From Actinomycetota bacterium (GTDB taxonomy: Bacteria > Actinomycetota > Humimicrobiia > Humimicrobiales > Humimicrobiaceae): a stretch of DNA of 18,063 bases. The DNA lies in the NCBI GenBank assembly GCA_018400395.1, contig JAGYMN010000019.1:1-18063 (forward strand), in the 5' to 3' direction. The notes under the pieces are model-generated. The model was given only the letters and a program-made list of their open reading frames with translations, made no database searches and was not told the DNA's origin. This document shows positions 1 through 7,529 of the stretch, piece after piece. The number at the start of each line of letters is the position of its first letter. Position 1 is the first letter of the stretch. A program made the translations under genes and the position numbers.

Positions 1-1
1 G

Positions 2-1897
2 GCTCTCAGGGTAAGAAGGATAAATAAGGACCCCGGCTTACAGGAAAACACAAATCCCTGGACAGGCGTTGAAGGAGGAAGAATAAACACAAGGATGCCC
101 TATTTATGCAGGCTGCCCTCAGGAAGACAAATAACAATATTCTTTTACGATAATACTCTTTCAAACTCAGTTTCATTCGGTAACCTCTTAAATGATGGAC
201 GCAATTTTGCCAGAAGTATATCGCAGGCTCCTGCGGCAGCCCAGGAAATACCTGAGATAATATGTATAGCCAGTGACGGAGAAACTTACGGCCACCATCA
301 CAGGTTTGGCGATATGGCACTTGCCTTCTGCCTGGAAGAGCTTGAATCAATGGATGAATTAAAACTTACTGTATTCGGTGAATACCTTGAAAAATACAGT
401 CCAACCCATGAGGTTAAAATAGTCGAGAATTCATCATGGAGCTGCATACACGGTGTAGCCCGGTGGAAAGAAGACTGCGGATGCACCTCCGGAGAGTCAG
501 GCCATAGGGGATGGAACCAGAAATGGCGCACTCCGCTAAGGGAAGCAGTAGACTGGCTTGAAGCTGTGGTATCTGATACATTCAAAAATGAAATAAAAGA
601 ATATATTAAACCCGGTGAAGCAGAAGGGATTCTTGAGGATTACATCCATGTTATAGACAACAGGACCCAGGACTCTATAAAAAAGTATATAGATTCCCGT
701 CTCATTAAAAAGACACCTTATAATACAATCAAAGTATTAAAACTTCTGGAAATGTACAGACATTCTCTGCTTATGCAGTCAAGCGATGGCTGGTTTTTCG
801 ATGATATCTCCCGTACAGAATCCATACAGATATTGCGCCATGCTTCCAGAGCCATGGAGCTGGCCGAAGATTTTGGGGTCACCGGTCTTGAAGAAAGTTT
901 CAGGAAATATCTTAAAAGGGCTCAAAGCAATAAAATAAAGTTTGCAAACGGAGACTCAATCTATACCAGGTACGCAAAGCCCTCCAAACATAACCATGAA
1001 AAAATAGCTGCATACGCAGCAATCGATATCCACCATGGAAACAGAAAAGGACAAAAATATTGCTATATTATCAACAATAAGATGCTGGATAGAATGACAG
1101 GTACCGGTATTGCGGTAACAACAGGAAGTATTTCCGAGACTTCACTGCTTACCCTGGAATCAGCGGATATTATATTCGCCGTGGTAGACTTTAATGACGA
1201 TATTACAGTATACACATCGGCGGTGGACAGAGTAAACAGGCTGAAGGTAATCAATAAAAAAATAAAAAAAATCCTGAATCACAGATCTGTAGATATAACC
1301 CGGAACCTTATAAAGATAAATGATTACCTATCAGGGCTTTTCAATAATTGCTATCATTCAGATGATCTGATAAAAGACTTCCGCCTGGAAGCAGCATATG
1401 ATGTAATTTCATCCGGTTTGTCAGAAATAGAATCCGGAGTATTGGATATATATAAGAAAATCAGATCTACTGCAGGACAGCCCGGCCAAAAACATGTTTC
1501 AGATACTATATATTACGAAATATTTAAAGCCATGTCAGAATTTCAGAATGAATTGCTTGTCCTGGGCAGGTTAAGAAAATCCGGACGCAGAATGAGAAAG
1601 GCCGAATTAGAGCAGAAACTTGATATGATTGCAACAGACAGGCTAAATAAAATGCTGTACCTTTATAAACAGAAACCGAAAGATGCTGTGCTTTTACAGA
1701 ATATAACAGAAATTTTCAGAATATTAAGATCTGTTCCCCTTAATCCTGATATCCGGGAAGCACAGAATATCATATTTAAAATAAAAGAAGAAATATACGA
1801 CAATATAAGAACAGGTGAAATAAGTATCCCTGGATCCTGGACAAAAAATTTTAAGAAACTTCTTTACTTGCTAAAAATCGAATATGAAAATTCTTAA
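2..1897 (+). CDS. GH57-family glycoside hydrolase with DUF3536, 5'-truncated by window edge
   Basis: The reading frame is open from base 2, so the ATG at 95 is internal and the true start lies outside the window. The visible part is about 632 residues. Near its beginning is a Ser-Asp-Gly-Glu-Thr-Tyr-Gly motif (Asp codon at 275-277). It matches conserved region 4 of GH57 enzymes, where the Asp is the acid/base. About 65 residues later come a Cys-Gly-Cys segment and a Gly-Trp-Asn-Gln-x-Trp-Arg-x-Pro-Leu-Arg-Glu-Ala stretch typical of DUF3536 proteins. The C-terminal half is helical and less conserved. The GH57 N-terminal HxH region is missing because of the window edge. The last 14 bases overlap malQ and glgC follows, so a role in alpha-glucan processing is likely. 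The exact reaction (amylase, transferase or other) cannot be read from the sequence; I know of no firmly assigned activity for DUF3536 members. Confidence 0.85.
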   Translation, partial: ALRVRRINKDPGLQENTNPWTGVEGGRINTRMPYLCRLPSGRQITIFFYDNTLSNSVSFGNLLNDGRNFARSISQAPAAAQEIPEIICIASDGETYGHHHRFGDMALAFCLEELESMDELKLTVFGEYLEKYSPTHEVKIVENSSWSCIHGVARWKEDCGCTSGESGHRGWNQKWRTPLREAVDWLEAVVSDTFKNEIKEYIKPGEAEGILEDYIHVIDNRTQDSIKKYIDSRLIKKTPYNTIKVLKLLEMYRHSLLMQSSDGWFFDDISRTESIQILRHASRAMELAEDFGVTGLEESFRKYLKRAQSNKIKFANGDSIYTRYAKPSKHNHEKIAAYAAIDIHHGNRKGQKYCYIINNKMLDRMTGTGIAVTTGSISETSLLTLESADIIFAVVDFNDDITVYTSAVDRVNRLKVINKKIKKILNHRSVDITRNLIKINDYLSGLFNNCYHSDDLIKDFRLEAAYDVISSGLSEIESGVLDIYKKIRSTAGQPGQKHVSDTIYYEIFKAMSEFQNELLVLGRLRKSGRRMRKAELEQKLDMIATDRLNKMLYLYKQKPKDAVLLQNITEIFRILRSVPLNPDIREAQNIIFKIKEEIYDNIRTGEISIPGSWTKNFKKLLYLLKIEYENS

Positions 1898-3431
1898 TGA
1901 GAGAGCCGGCGGCATCCTTATGCACATAACTTCCCTCCCCTCAGAATACGGCATCGGAGATCTGGGAAGACCGGCCCTGGATTTTGTAGAATTTCTGAGA
2001 AATTCCTGCCAGTCATTCTGGCAGGTGCTGCCGCTTAATCCCACAAGTGTCTCAAGGGGAAATTCACCGTATGCTTCCAGCTCCGCCTTTGCAGGAAATA
2101 CTCTGCTTATAAGCCCTGCCCTTTTATATGAAGAGGGACTTTTAATGAAAAAAAATATTGAAGAACTTAAAACCTGTAAAAACACGGTGGATTATAACCA
2201 TGTGATAGAGTCAAAAGGAAAAATATTTAATTCAGTTTTTAAAGCTTTCAGGTCAAATAAATCAAAACTGATGCATCAGTATGAAGATTTCTGCCAGCAA
2301 AATGGAAATAAGTGGCTGGATGATTTTGCAGATTTTACCGTATTTAAAAAATATTTTCATAAAAAATTCAATATTTCTTCCTGGAATGAGTGGCCCGGGG
2401 GCATAAAAACCAGGGATGTGCATGAACTTGCGGTTCTTAAAACTGAACTGACGGAAGAAATACAGAAAGAAAAATTCCTCCAGTTTATTTTTTTTAAACA
2501 ATGGAAAAATGTAAAATTTCACGCATCCAGAAGCGGAATCCGGATTATAGGAGACCTTCCTATATATGTTGATTATGAAAGTGCCGATGTCTGGTCAAAT
2601 CCCTCCATATTCAAACTTGGCAGAGACGGACAGCCGGATTTTGTCTCCGGTGTGCCCCCTGATTACTTCAGCCGTGATGGACAGCTATGGAATAATCCTG
2701 TATTTGACTGGGAAGAGCTAAAATCCCGGGATTTTTACTGGTGGAACATGCGAATGGCGCATAATCTCGAACTGTTCGACTTTATAAGGATCGACCATTT
2801 CAGGGGTCTGGTGGCATACTGGGAAATTCCAAAGGGCAGCAAAACTGCAAAAAACGGAAAATGGGTAAGGGGGCAGCCAGAAGAGCTTTTTCAAAACCTT
2901 TACAGAAAATTTAAAGAACTGCCCCTCATAGCTGAAGATCTGGGGGTTATAACTTCCGATGTAACAGAGATAATGGAAAAATTTGGTTTTCCTGGAGTAA
3001 GGGTCCTGCAGTTTGCATTTGGCAAAGATTTCCCCCACAGCGAACATCTCCCCCGGAATATAAGTAGAAACTGCCTGGTCTATACCGGGACCCATGATAA
3101 TAATACTGCCAGGGGCTGGCTTGAGGAAGATACTTCGAATACTGAGAGAAAAAATCTATCAGAATATCTCGGAAAAGAAGTGACTGCAAACAGTGTGAGC
3201 ATGGACCTTATAAAACTTGCAATGGGCTCCAGGGCAGCCATCTCCATAATCCCCATGCAGGATGTACTTAAACTGGATTCCAGGGCAAGGATGAACCATC
3301 CTTCCATTCCGGAAGGCAACTGGATATGGAGAGCTGACAGAGATATGCTCAGTGAAGCTTTAGAAGAAGAACTATGTTCAATAGCATGCGCCCATGGAAG
3401 GAAACCGGGAAGAAATAATGTGAATTATTAA
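1884..3431 (+). CDS. malQ: 4-alpha-glucanotransferase (amylomaltase, GH77)
   Basis: The 515-residue product disproportionates maltodextrins by moving alpha-1,4-glucan segments between chains, releasing glucose, in the cytoplasm. The N-terminus carries the family opening Gly-Ile-Leu-x-His-x-Thr-Ser-Leu-Pro-Ser followed by Tyr-Gly-Ile-Gly-Asp-Leu-Gly. The three GH77 catalytic carboxylates are present: Asp304 in RIDHFRG (nucleophile), Glu351 in AEDLG (acid/base) and Asp405 in GTHDNNTARGW (transition-state stabiliser). The length is normal for bacterial MalQ without extra N-terminal domains. The ATG at 1884 fits the family N-terminus and overlaps the end of the GH57 gene by 14 bases. No clear Shine-Dalgarno is visible there, so translational coupling to the upstream gene is likely. 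It probably works with the neighbouring phosphorylase to recycle short glucans. Confidence 0.96.
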   Translation: MKILNERAGGILMHITSLPSEYGIGDLGRPALDFVEFLRNSCQSFWQVLPLNPTSVSRGNSPYASSSAFAGNTLLISPALLYEEGLLMKKNIEELKTCKNTVDYNHVIESKGKIFNSVFKAFRSNKSKLMHQYEDFCQQNGNKWLDDFADFTVFKKYFHKKFNISSWNEWPGGIKTRDVHELAVLKTELTEEIQKEKFLQFIFFKQWKNVKFHASRSGIRIIGDLPIYVDYESADVWSNPSIFKLGRDGQPDFVSGVPPDYFSRDGQLWNNPVFDWEELKSRDFYWWNMRMAHNLELFDFIRIDHFRGLVAYWEIPKGSKTAKNGKWVRGQPEELFQNLYRKFKELPLIAEDLGVITSDVTEIMEKFGFPGVRVLQFAFGKDFPHSEHLPRNISRNCLVYTGTHDNNTARGWLEEDTSNTERKNLSEYLGKEVTANSVSMDLIKLAMGSRAAISIIPMQDVLKLDSRARMNHPSIPEGNWIWRADRDMLSEALEEELCSIACAHGRKPGRNNVNY

Positions 3432-3454
3432 AGAAGAAGCTTTATAATAATAAC

Positions 3455-4720
3455 ATGAGGATCAGCGTAGTGACATTTATCCTGGGAGGAGGGATAGGCA
3501 GGAGGCTGTATCCCCTGACCCGAAACCGTGCCAAACCTGCTATGCCCTTTGGCGGAAGCTACAGGGTGATAGATTTTGTACTCAGTAACTTCATCCACTC
3601 CAGAATTAACAAGATTTATGTTTTGACCCAGTACGAACCACGGTCCCTTGAACAGCATATTTTAGAAGGCTGGACACCTCTGGTAGGAAACAGTAAATAC
3701 AATATGATAAGGCTTCTTCCGGCTAAGGAAGGAACCGGGAGTGGATGGTACTATGGTACCGCTAATGCTATTGACCAGAATAAAAGGTATGCCATTGATT
3801 GCAACCCTGATATTGTGGATATTTTCGGAGGCGATCATATTTACCTTATGGATATTTCCCAGATGAATGATTACCACCTGTCCCGCGGAGCAGACCTTAC
3901 CATATCGGCCCTTCCCATAAACAAAAAACTGTCATCAAGAAAATACGGCGTACTTGTTGTCAATAAGGATTTCAGGCTTACAGGCTTTGAAGAAAAGCCA
4001 ATAGATCCGACCCCAATACCCGGGAACAGGGATTCCTGTCTGGCGTCTATGGGAAACTATGCATTTAACCTTGAGGTCCTGCTGGATGAACTTGCAATTG
4101 ACAGAAAAAAAGAAGGAACCCGTGACAGGGAATTAATATCCCGGGACCCCGAAAAATATTCGTCTCATGATTTCGGCTTTGACATAATTCCATCCATGCT
4201 TAGAAGGAAAAAGAAAATATTTGTTTATGATTTCAGCCAGAATACAATAGTCGGGTCAGCCCATAATGAAAAAGCATACTGGAGGGATATTGGAGATCTT
4301 GATGAATATTACAGGGCCAACATGGATCTGGTCGGTGAAAATCCTCCCCTTGACTTATATAACTCCAGATGGGAAATTTTCACCAAAGCTGATTCCCTGC
4401 AACCTGCCAAATATGTTTCAGATGCAAAAATATCTAATTCAATAATTGCCAACGGATGTATAATCAATAATGCCTCTATTGACAATTCCATACTTTCATA
4501 TAATGTTAAAGTACACAAAAATGTAACTATCTCCCGTTCCATTATTCTGGGAAATAATGAGATTGACTCTGGAGCTGTTATAAAAAATACAATAATTGAC
4601 AGGGATGTATGCATACCCGGCAATATTGCAATAGGAATGGACAGGAAACTGGATAAAGAACGTAGATTCACATTATCAAAAGAAGGTATAACTATAGTTC
4701 CCCGTGAATACAGGTTTTAA
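3455..4720 (+). CDS. glgC: Glucose-1-phosphate adenylyltransferase (ADP-glucose pyrophosphorylase)
   Basis: The 421-residue product converts glucose 1-phosphate and ATP to ADP-glucose, the committed donor-forming step of bacterial glycogen synthesis. The nucleotidyltransferase loop ILGGGIGRRLYPLT with the downstream RAKPAMPFGG segment is at residues 9-33; the usual small residue before the loop Arg is itself Arg here. The catalytic Asp127 lies in GDHIYLMD. EEKP, the YWRDIGDLDEYY segment and a C-terminal left-handed beta-helix (hexapeptide-like isoleucine-rich repeats, about residues 310-400) follow in the family order. Length is standard. The gene starts 23 bases after malQ in the same direction. 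An AAGAAGAAG stretch about 15 bases upstream of the ATG is a poor, distant ribosome-binding site. It is probably co-transcribed with malQ and the GH57 gene. Glycogen synthase is not in the window. Confidence 0.97.
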   Translation: MRISVVTFILGGGIGRRLYPLTRNRAKPAMPFGGSYRVIDFVLSNFIHSRINKIYVLTQYEPRSLEQHILEGWTPLVGNSKYNMIRLLPAKEGTGSGWYYGTANAIDQNKRYAIDCNPDIVDIFGGDHIYLMDISQMNDYHLSRGADLTISALPINKKLSSRKYGVLVVNKDFRLTGFEEKPIDPTPIPGNRDSCLASMGNYAFNLEVLLDELAIDRKKEGTRDRELISRDPEKYSSHDFGFDIIPSMLRRKKKIFVYDFSQNTIVGSAHNEKAYWRDIGDLDEYYRANMDLVGENPPLDLYNSRWEIFTKADSLQPAKYVSDAKISNSIIANGCIINNASIDNSILSYNVKVHKNVTISRSIILGNNEIDSGAVIKNTIIDRDVCIPGNIAIGMDRKLDKERRFTLSKEGITIVPREYRF

Positions 4721-4739
4721 ATATTTCCGCTATTTAAAA
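4715..4739. terminator. Possible weak bidirectional terminator between glgC and glgP
   Basis: A perfect 9-base inverted repeat (TTTTAAATA at 4715-4723, TATTTAAAA at 4731-4739) with a 7-base loop spans the stop codons of the two convergent genes. Either strand ends the stem in a short U-rich run. The stem contains no G or C pairs, so intrinsic termination would be weak. It is listed because it is symmetric and sits exactly at the tail-to-tail junction. Confidence 0.3.
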
Positions 4740-6442
4740 TAGGCGTTTAGTACATACTGCTGTACCATCCTGTTTGTATTAAAGAATGAACCATTAATTG
4801 CTATGCAGCTTCTCATCATCCTTATCCAGTTGTCCCTGTCAGAATAGAATTTGGGCATTATTATTCTTTCAAGCTTGTCATAAAGATCATTTCTGTCTAC
4901 GTCGTCATCTGATACATCCTGCTCTTCCATACTTCTTGGACCTATAGACCACCCTGTTATATCTTCTATGCAGCCTTCCAGCCACCACCCATCAAGTGTG
5001 CTGAACTGGGGAACTCCATTACATGCTGCTTTCATACCCGATGTGCCTGAAGCTTCCATGGGTCTCCTGGGTGTATTAAGCCACAGGTCAACACCTGATA
5101 CCATAATCTTGGCAATTTCAATATCGTAATTTGGTATAAAGGTGATACTCACGTTCCCGCAAATAGTACGCATGGCTTCATATATTCTTTTTATTGATTC
5201 CTTTCCTCCATGATTGTTCGGGTGAGCCTTTCCAGCATATATTATCTGCACCGGCCCGGCCTTTTCCGCAATACAGGCCAATCTGTCAGGATCTGAGATA
5301 AGAAGCTCCGGCCTTTTATATTCAGTCTGCCTCCTGGCAAATCCAATGGTAAAATCTTCTGTATTCATACCGGCATTGCATGTCATATTGACAAAATTTA
5401 CCAGTTTCTTCTTGGCTGTCATATGGGCTTCCCATATCTCTTCTTTATGCATGCTGAAAGCAGCCCTCAGAATAAAGGGGTCAGTTCTCCATCCGGACAT
5501 ATTCCTGTCAAATAGTTCCCTGAAAGGGTTACTCGCCCAGGACGTGATGTGTATTCCGTTGGTAATGGAATCAATTGTATAACCAGGAAACATTGTCCTT
5601 GAAATCTCGCTGTGTTTTTTGGCAACCCCATTTACATAATGGCTAAAAAAAAGGGCAAGCTTTGTCATATTGAGCCTGTTGTCATGTGTAATATCCTGCA
5701 ATATGGATTCAGGCAGTATATCCCCGATCATACTCCTTGCAAAGGAAAGGTCAAACTGGTCATGGCCTGCAGCAACAGGTGTATGGGTCGTAAAAACGCA
5801 TCTCCCCCTTACCTTTTCAATATCCTTTAACTGACTGTATAGTTCGAGTGCTCCCAGCGCTGCATGACCTTCATTCATATGGTATTTGTCTATTATGTCA
5901 TATCCAAGTTCCTTAAGCATCCTGACCCCCCCAATCCCAAGTACTATCTCCTGGGCCAGGCGGTACTTTTTGTCTCCTCCGTAGAGATACTTTGTAATCT
6001 CCCGATCGTATTCAGAATTCTCTTCAATATTTGTATCCAGAAAAAAAACAGGAACGATAAAATTATTAAGGCTTTTATGCTGGTAGAGCCAGGCCCTTAT
6101 CTTTACTTCCCGGTCTTCAATATTTACACTGGTCCTGGCCGGAAGTATAGTCAAGAACTTTGAAACCGGAAATTGTACCGGAAGTTCTATCTGGTTTCCA
6201 TCTTCGTCTATTTTTTGATGAAAATAGCCATTCTCTGAAAGAAGAGTTACTCCTGCCGCAGGTACGCTCAGGTCTGCGAATGATTTAATTGTATCTCCTG
6301 CCAGAATACCCAGGCCGCCGCTGTAAGTCGGTATGCATTCTTCCAGCCCGATTTCCATCGAAAAATAGGCAATTCTTATTTTTTCACTGGAACACTCCAG
6401 ATTAAAATCATTTCCATTCTGCTTTCCGTACAATTCTACCAT
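4730..6442 (-). CDS. glgP: Alpha-glucan (glycogen/maltodextrin) phosphorylase, short type, GT35
   Basis: The 570-residue product phosphorolyses alpha-1,4-glucans to glucose 1-phosphate using pyridoxal phosphate. It is a short-type member of the family, much smaller than the roughly 800-residue E. coli or mammalian enzymes. Visible motifs in order are FSMEIGLEE...TYSGGLGILAGD near the N-terminus, HMNEGHAA, FTTHTPVAAGHDQF, GFARRQTEYKRPELL, IIYAGKAHP, WLNTPRRPMEASGTSGMKAA and STLDGWW. Lys471 in the GTSGMKAA motif is the expected PLP Schiff-base lysine. The ATG is preceded by a strong GGAGGAGG site at good spacing. It is convergent with glgC (9-base gap), so glucan breakdown is transcribed separately from the synthesis/remodelling genes. 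The identity as a GT35 phosphorylase is secure; chain-length preference is not determinable. Confidence 0.95.
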   Translation of the reverse strand: MVELYGKQNGNDFNLECSSEKIRIAYFSMEIGLEECIPTYSGGLGILAGDTIKSFADLSVPAAGVTLLSENGYFHQKIDEDGNQIELPVQFPVSKFLTILPARTSVNIEDREVKIRAWLYQHKSLNNFIVPVFFLDTNIEENSEYDREITKYLYGGDKKYRLAQEIVLGIGGVRMLKELGYDIIDKYHMNEGHAALGALELYSQLKDIEKVRGRCVFTTHTPVAAGHDQFDLSFARSMIGDILPESILQDITHDNRLNMTKLALFFSHYVNGVAKKHSEISRTMFPGYTIDSITNGIHITSWASNPFRELFDRNMSGWRTDPFILRAAFSMHKEEIWEAHMTAKKKLVNFVNMTCNAGMNTEDFTIGFARRQTEYKRPELLISDPDRLACIAEKAGPVQIIYAGKAHPNNHGGKESIKRIYEAMRTICGNVSITFIPNYDIEIAKIMVSGVDLWLNTPRRPMEASGTSGMKAACNGVPQFSTLDGWWLEGCIEDITGWSIGPRSMEEQDVSDDDVDRNDLYDKLERIIMPKFYSDRDNWIRMMRSCIAINGSFFNTNRMVQQYVLNAYFK

Positions 6443-6453
6443 TTATAAAAATT

Positions 6454-6461
6454 CCTCCTCC
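6454..6461 (-). promoter_or_regulatory. Strong ribosome-binding site of glgP
   Basis: On the minus strand GGAGGAGG ends 11 bases before the glgP ATG. It is the strongest Shine-Dalgarno sequence noticed in the window and fixes the start at 6442; most other genes here have weak or no visible sites. Confidence 0.75.
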
Positions 6462-6533
6462 AGATATACAAAAGTTATATGGACGCCATTATTTTTACTA
6501 AGAAAGCCTGAAATCATATCCATTATTAATGAA

Positions 6534-6563
6534 ATTTTATGTAAAATATTATCAAAATTCCAA
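6534..6563 (-). promoter_or_regulatory. Candidate sigma70-type promoter for glgP
   Basis: On the minus strand a TTGGAA hexamer (6558-6563) is separated by 18 bases from TAAAAT (6534-6539), giving 4/6 and 5/6 matches to the consensus boxes. The leader would be about 85 bases. AT-rich DNA produces such matches by chance, so confidence is low. Confidence 0.25.
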
Positions 6564-6731
6564 ATATAACTAAACTTCTTTTTTTAAATTGATTTGCACA
6601 ATCATTATTAACCCGGTATTTGGCAGCTGTAATTACATCTGCATGATGATTAATGCTTATATAGGTATTTTATATATACAGATTTTGCATCGCTTATTCC
6701 ATCAGAATTGTCAGGGCAATTAATCTACGAA

Positions 6732-7367
6732 TCACCTCAGGATCAAAAACATTATGCCGTTCAGGATGAGTACTATATTGAGCATACCAAAATAGACAAA
6801 AAGATATTTTACAGCTGTTATAAAACTGTAAATATCAAATGACCCTATTGCCCTGTTGAGTCTTTCTGACATATCCTCAAGCTCTTCCGAAATCTTTTCA
6901 AGGTCATCAGCTGCGCTCCGGATATCAGAAGCATTTGTTTTAAGATTTTTCTGTGCATTGTCTAACTTTTCAGAAAGACCTATTAAATTATTCCCTATAT
7001 CATTAAAAAATTCTTCTGCACCGGAAAACGGCTTAAATCCGAGGATATCAAAATCTGTAATCCCGGCAATTTGATTAAAAGCTAATCCTGAATCATAAGA
7101 AATTTCTGAAGCATAACCAATTGTTTCATTTGTAGACATTATACTCTCTGCAATATTCCCGGAAGTTTCATCCGATTTTTCCAGCATGCTGGCTGTTTTT
7201 TCTATTACTCCTGCAACTGACATTCCTATGTTATCTATATTGTAAAAATTTTCCCTGAAGGAATTTATTTCAGAGAAACCCATAAAAGATAGGACTGCTC
7301 CAGACAGACCGAATATTATGGAGATAATTGAAAAAATAGTTACAAATAATCTCTTTTTACTCTTCAA
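6732..7367 (-). CDS. Small membrane protein with two transmembrane segments and a central coiled coil
   Basis: I do not recognise the family. The 211-residue product begins with a basic MKSKKR stretch and a hydrophobic helix (about residues 8-30). A soluble region follows, becoming a strongly heptad-like charged segment around residues 130-175 (LSEKLDNAQ, DIRSAADDLEKI, SEELEDMSERLN). A second hydrophobic helix lies at about residues 180-210, at the very C-terminus. The layout resembles the periplasmic part of a chemoreceptor or a membrane-bound spacer, but no signalling domain is present. The start is TTG at 7367: an in-frame stop lies four codons upstream (7377-7379) and the next Met is after the first membrane helix. 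No Shine-Dalgarno is obvious. It is divergent from the EEP membrane protein and may share a control region with it. Confidence 0.7.
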   Translation of the reverse strand: MKSKKRLFVTIFSIISIIFGLSGAVLSFMGFSEINSFRENFYNIDNIGMSVAGVIEKTASMLEKSDETSGNIAESIMSTNETIGYASEISYDSGLAFNQIAGITDFDILGFKPFSGAEEFFNDIGNNLIGLSEKLDNAQKNLKTNASDIRSAADDLEKISEELEDMSERLNRAIGSFDIYSFITAVKYLFVYFGMLNIVLILNGIMFLILR

Positions 7368-7393
7368 GATTTGCCGTTATCTAAATATTGATA

Positions 7394-7422
7394 TTGTAAA
7401 TATTATAACATGCCATTATAGT
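7394..7422 (+). promoter_or_regulatory. Candidate promoter for the EEP membrane protein
   Basis: TTGTAA (7394-7399) and TATAGT (7417-7422) are separated by exactly 17 bases, matching 4/6 and 5/6 consensus positions. The predicted leader to the ATG at 7530 is about 100 bases. It overlaps the opposing extended -10 element. Confidence 0.33.
7402..7410 (-). promoter_or_regulatory. Candidate extended -10 promoter for the small coiled-coil membrane protein
   Basis: On the minus strand TGTTATAAT gives a TGn extended -10 element with a perfect TATAAT box. It would start transcription about 28 bases before the TTG start codon. No good -35 box is visible, which extended -10 promoters tolerate. It lies inside the spacer of the candidate plus-strand promoter at 7394-7422. 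Confidence 0.35.
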
Positions 7423-7529
7423 ATCTAATAATCTTAAATTGATAACCCTTAAAAATAAACCCGGCCATGATCCGGATGAAGCAGATTATAGTAGAATATA
7501 TCATCCAAAAATTATAAAATACGATAAAC

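Larger units (their letters stand above)
6443..6731. other. Non-coding gap upstream of glgP (289 bases)
   Basis: This AT-rich stretch holds the glgP leader and probably its promoter. No open frame with coding character was seen. Only weak inverted repeats occur: a 5-base stem at 6706-6721, a TATATA pair around 6658-6678, and distant AATCAT/ATGATT arms around 6600 and 6646. None is followed by a convincing U-run, so no terminator is called for the small membrane-protein gene ending at 6732. Confidence 0.6.

Noticed and set aside
6706..6721. AATTG/CAATT inverted repeat downstream of the small membrane-protein gene as a terminator
   Set aside because: Only five AT-rich base pairs and no U-run on the minus-strand transcript.
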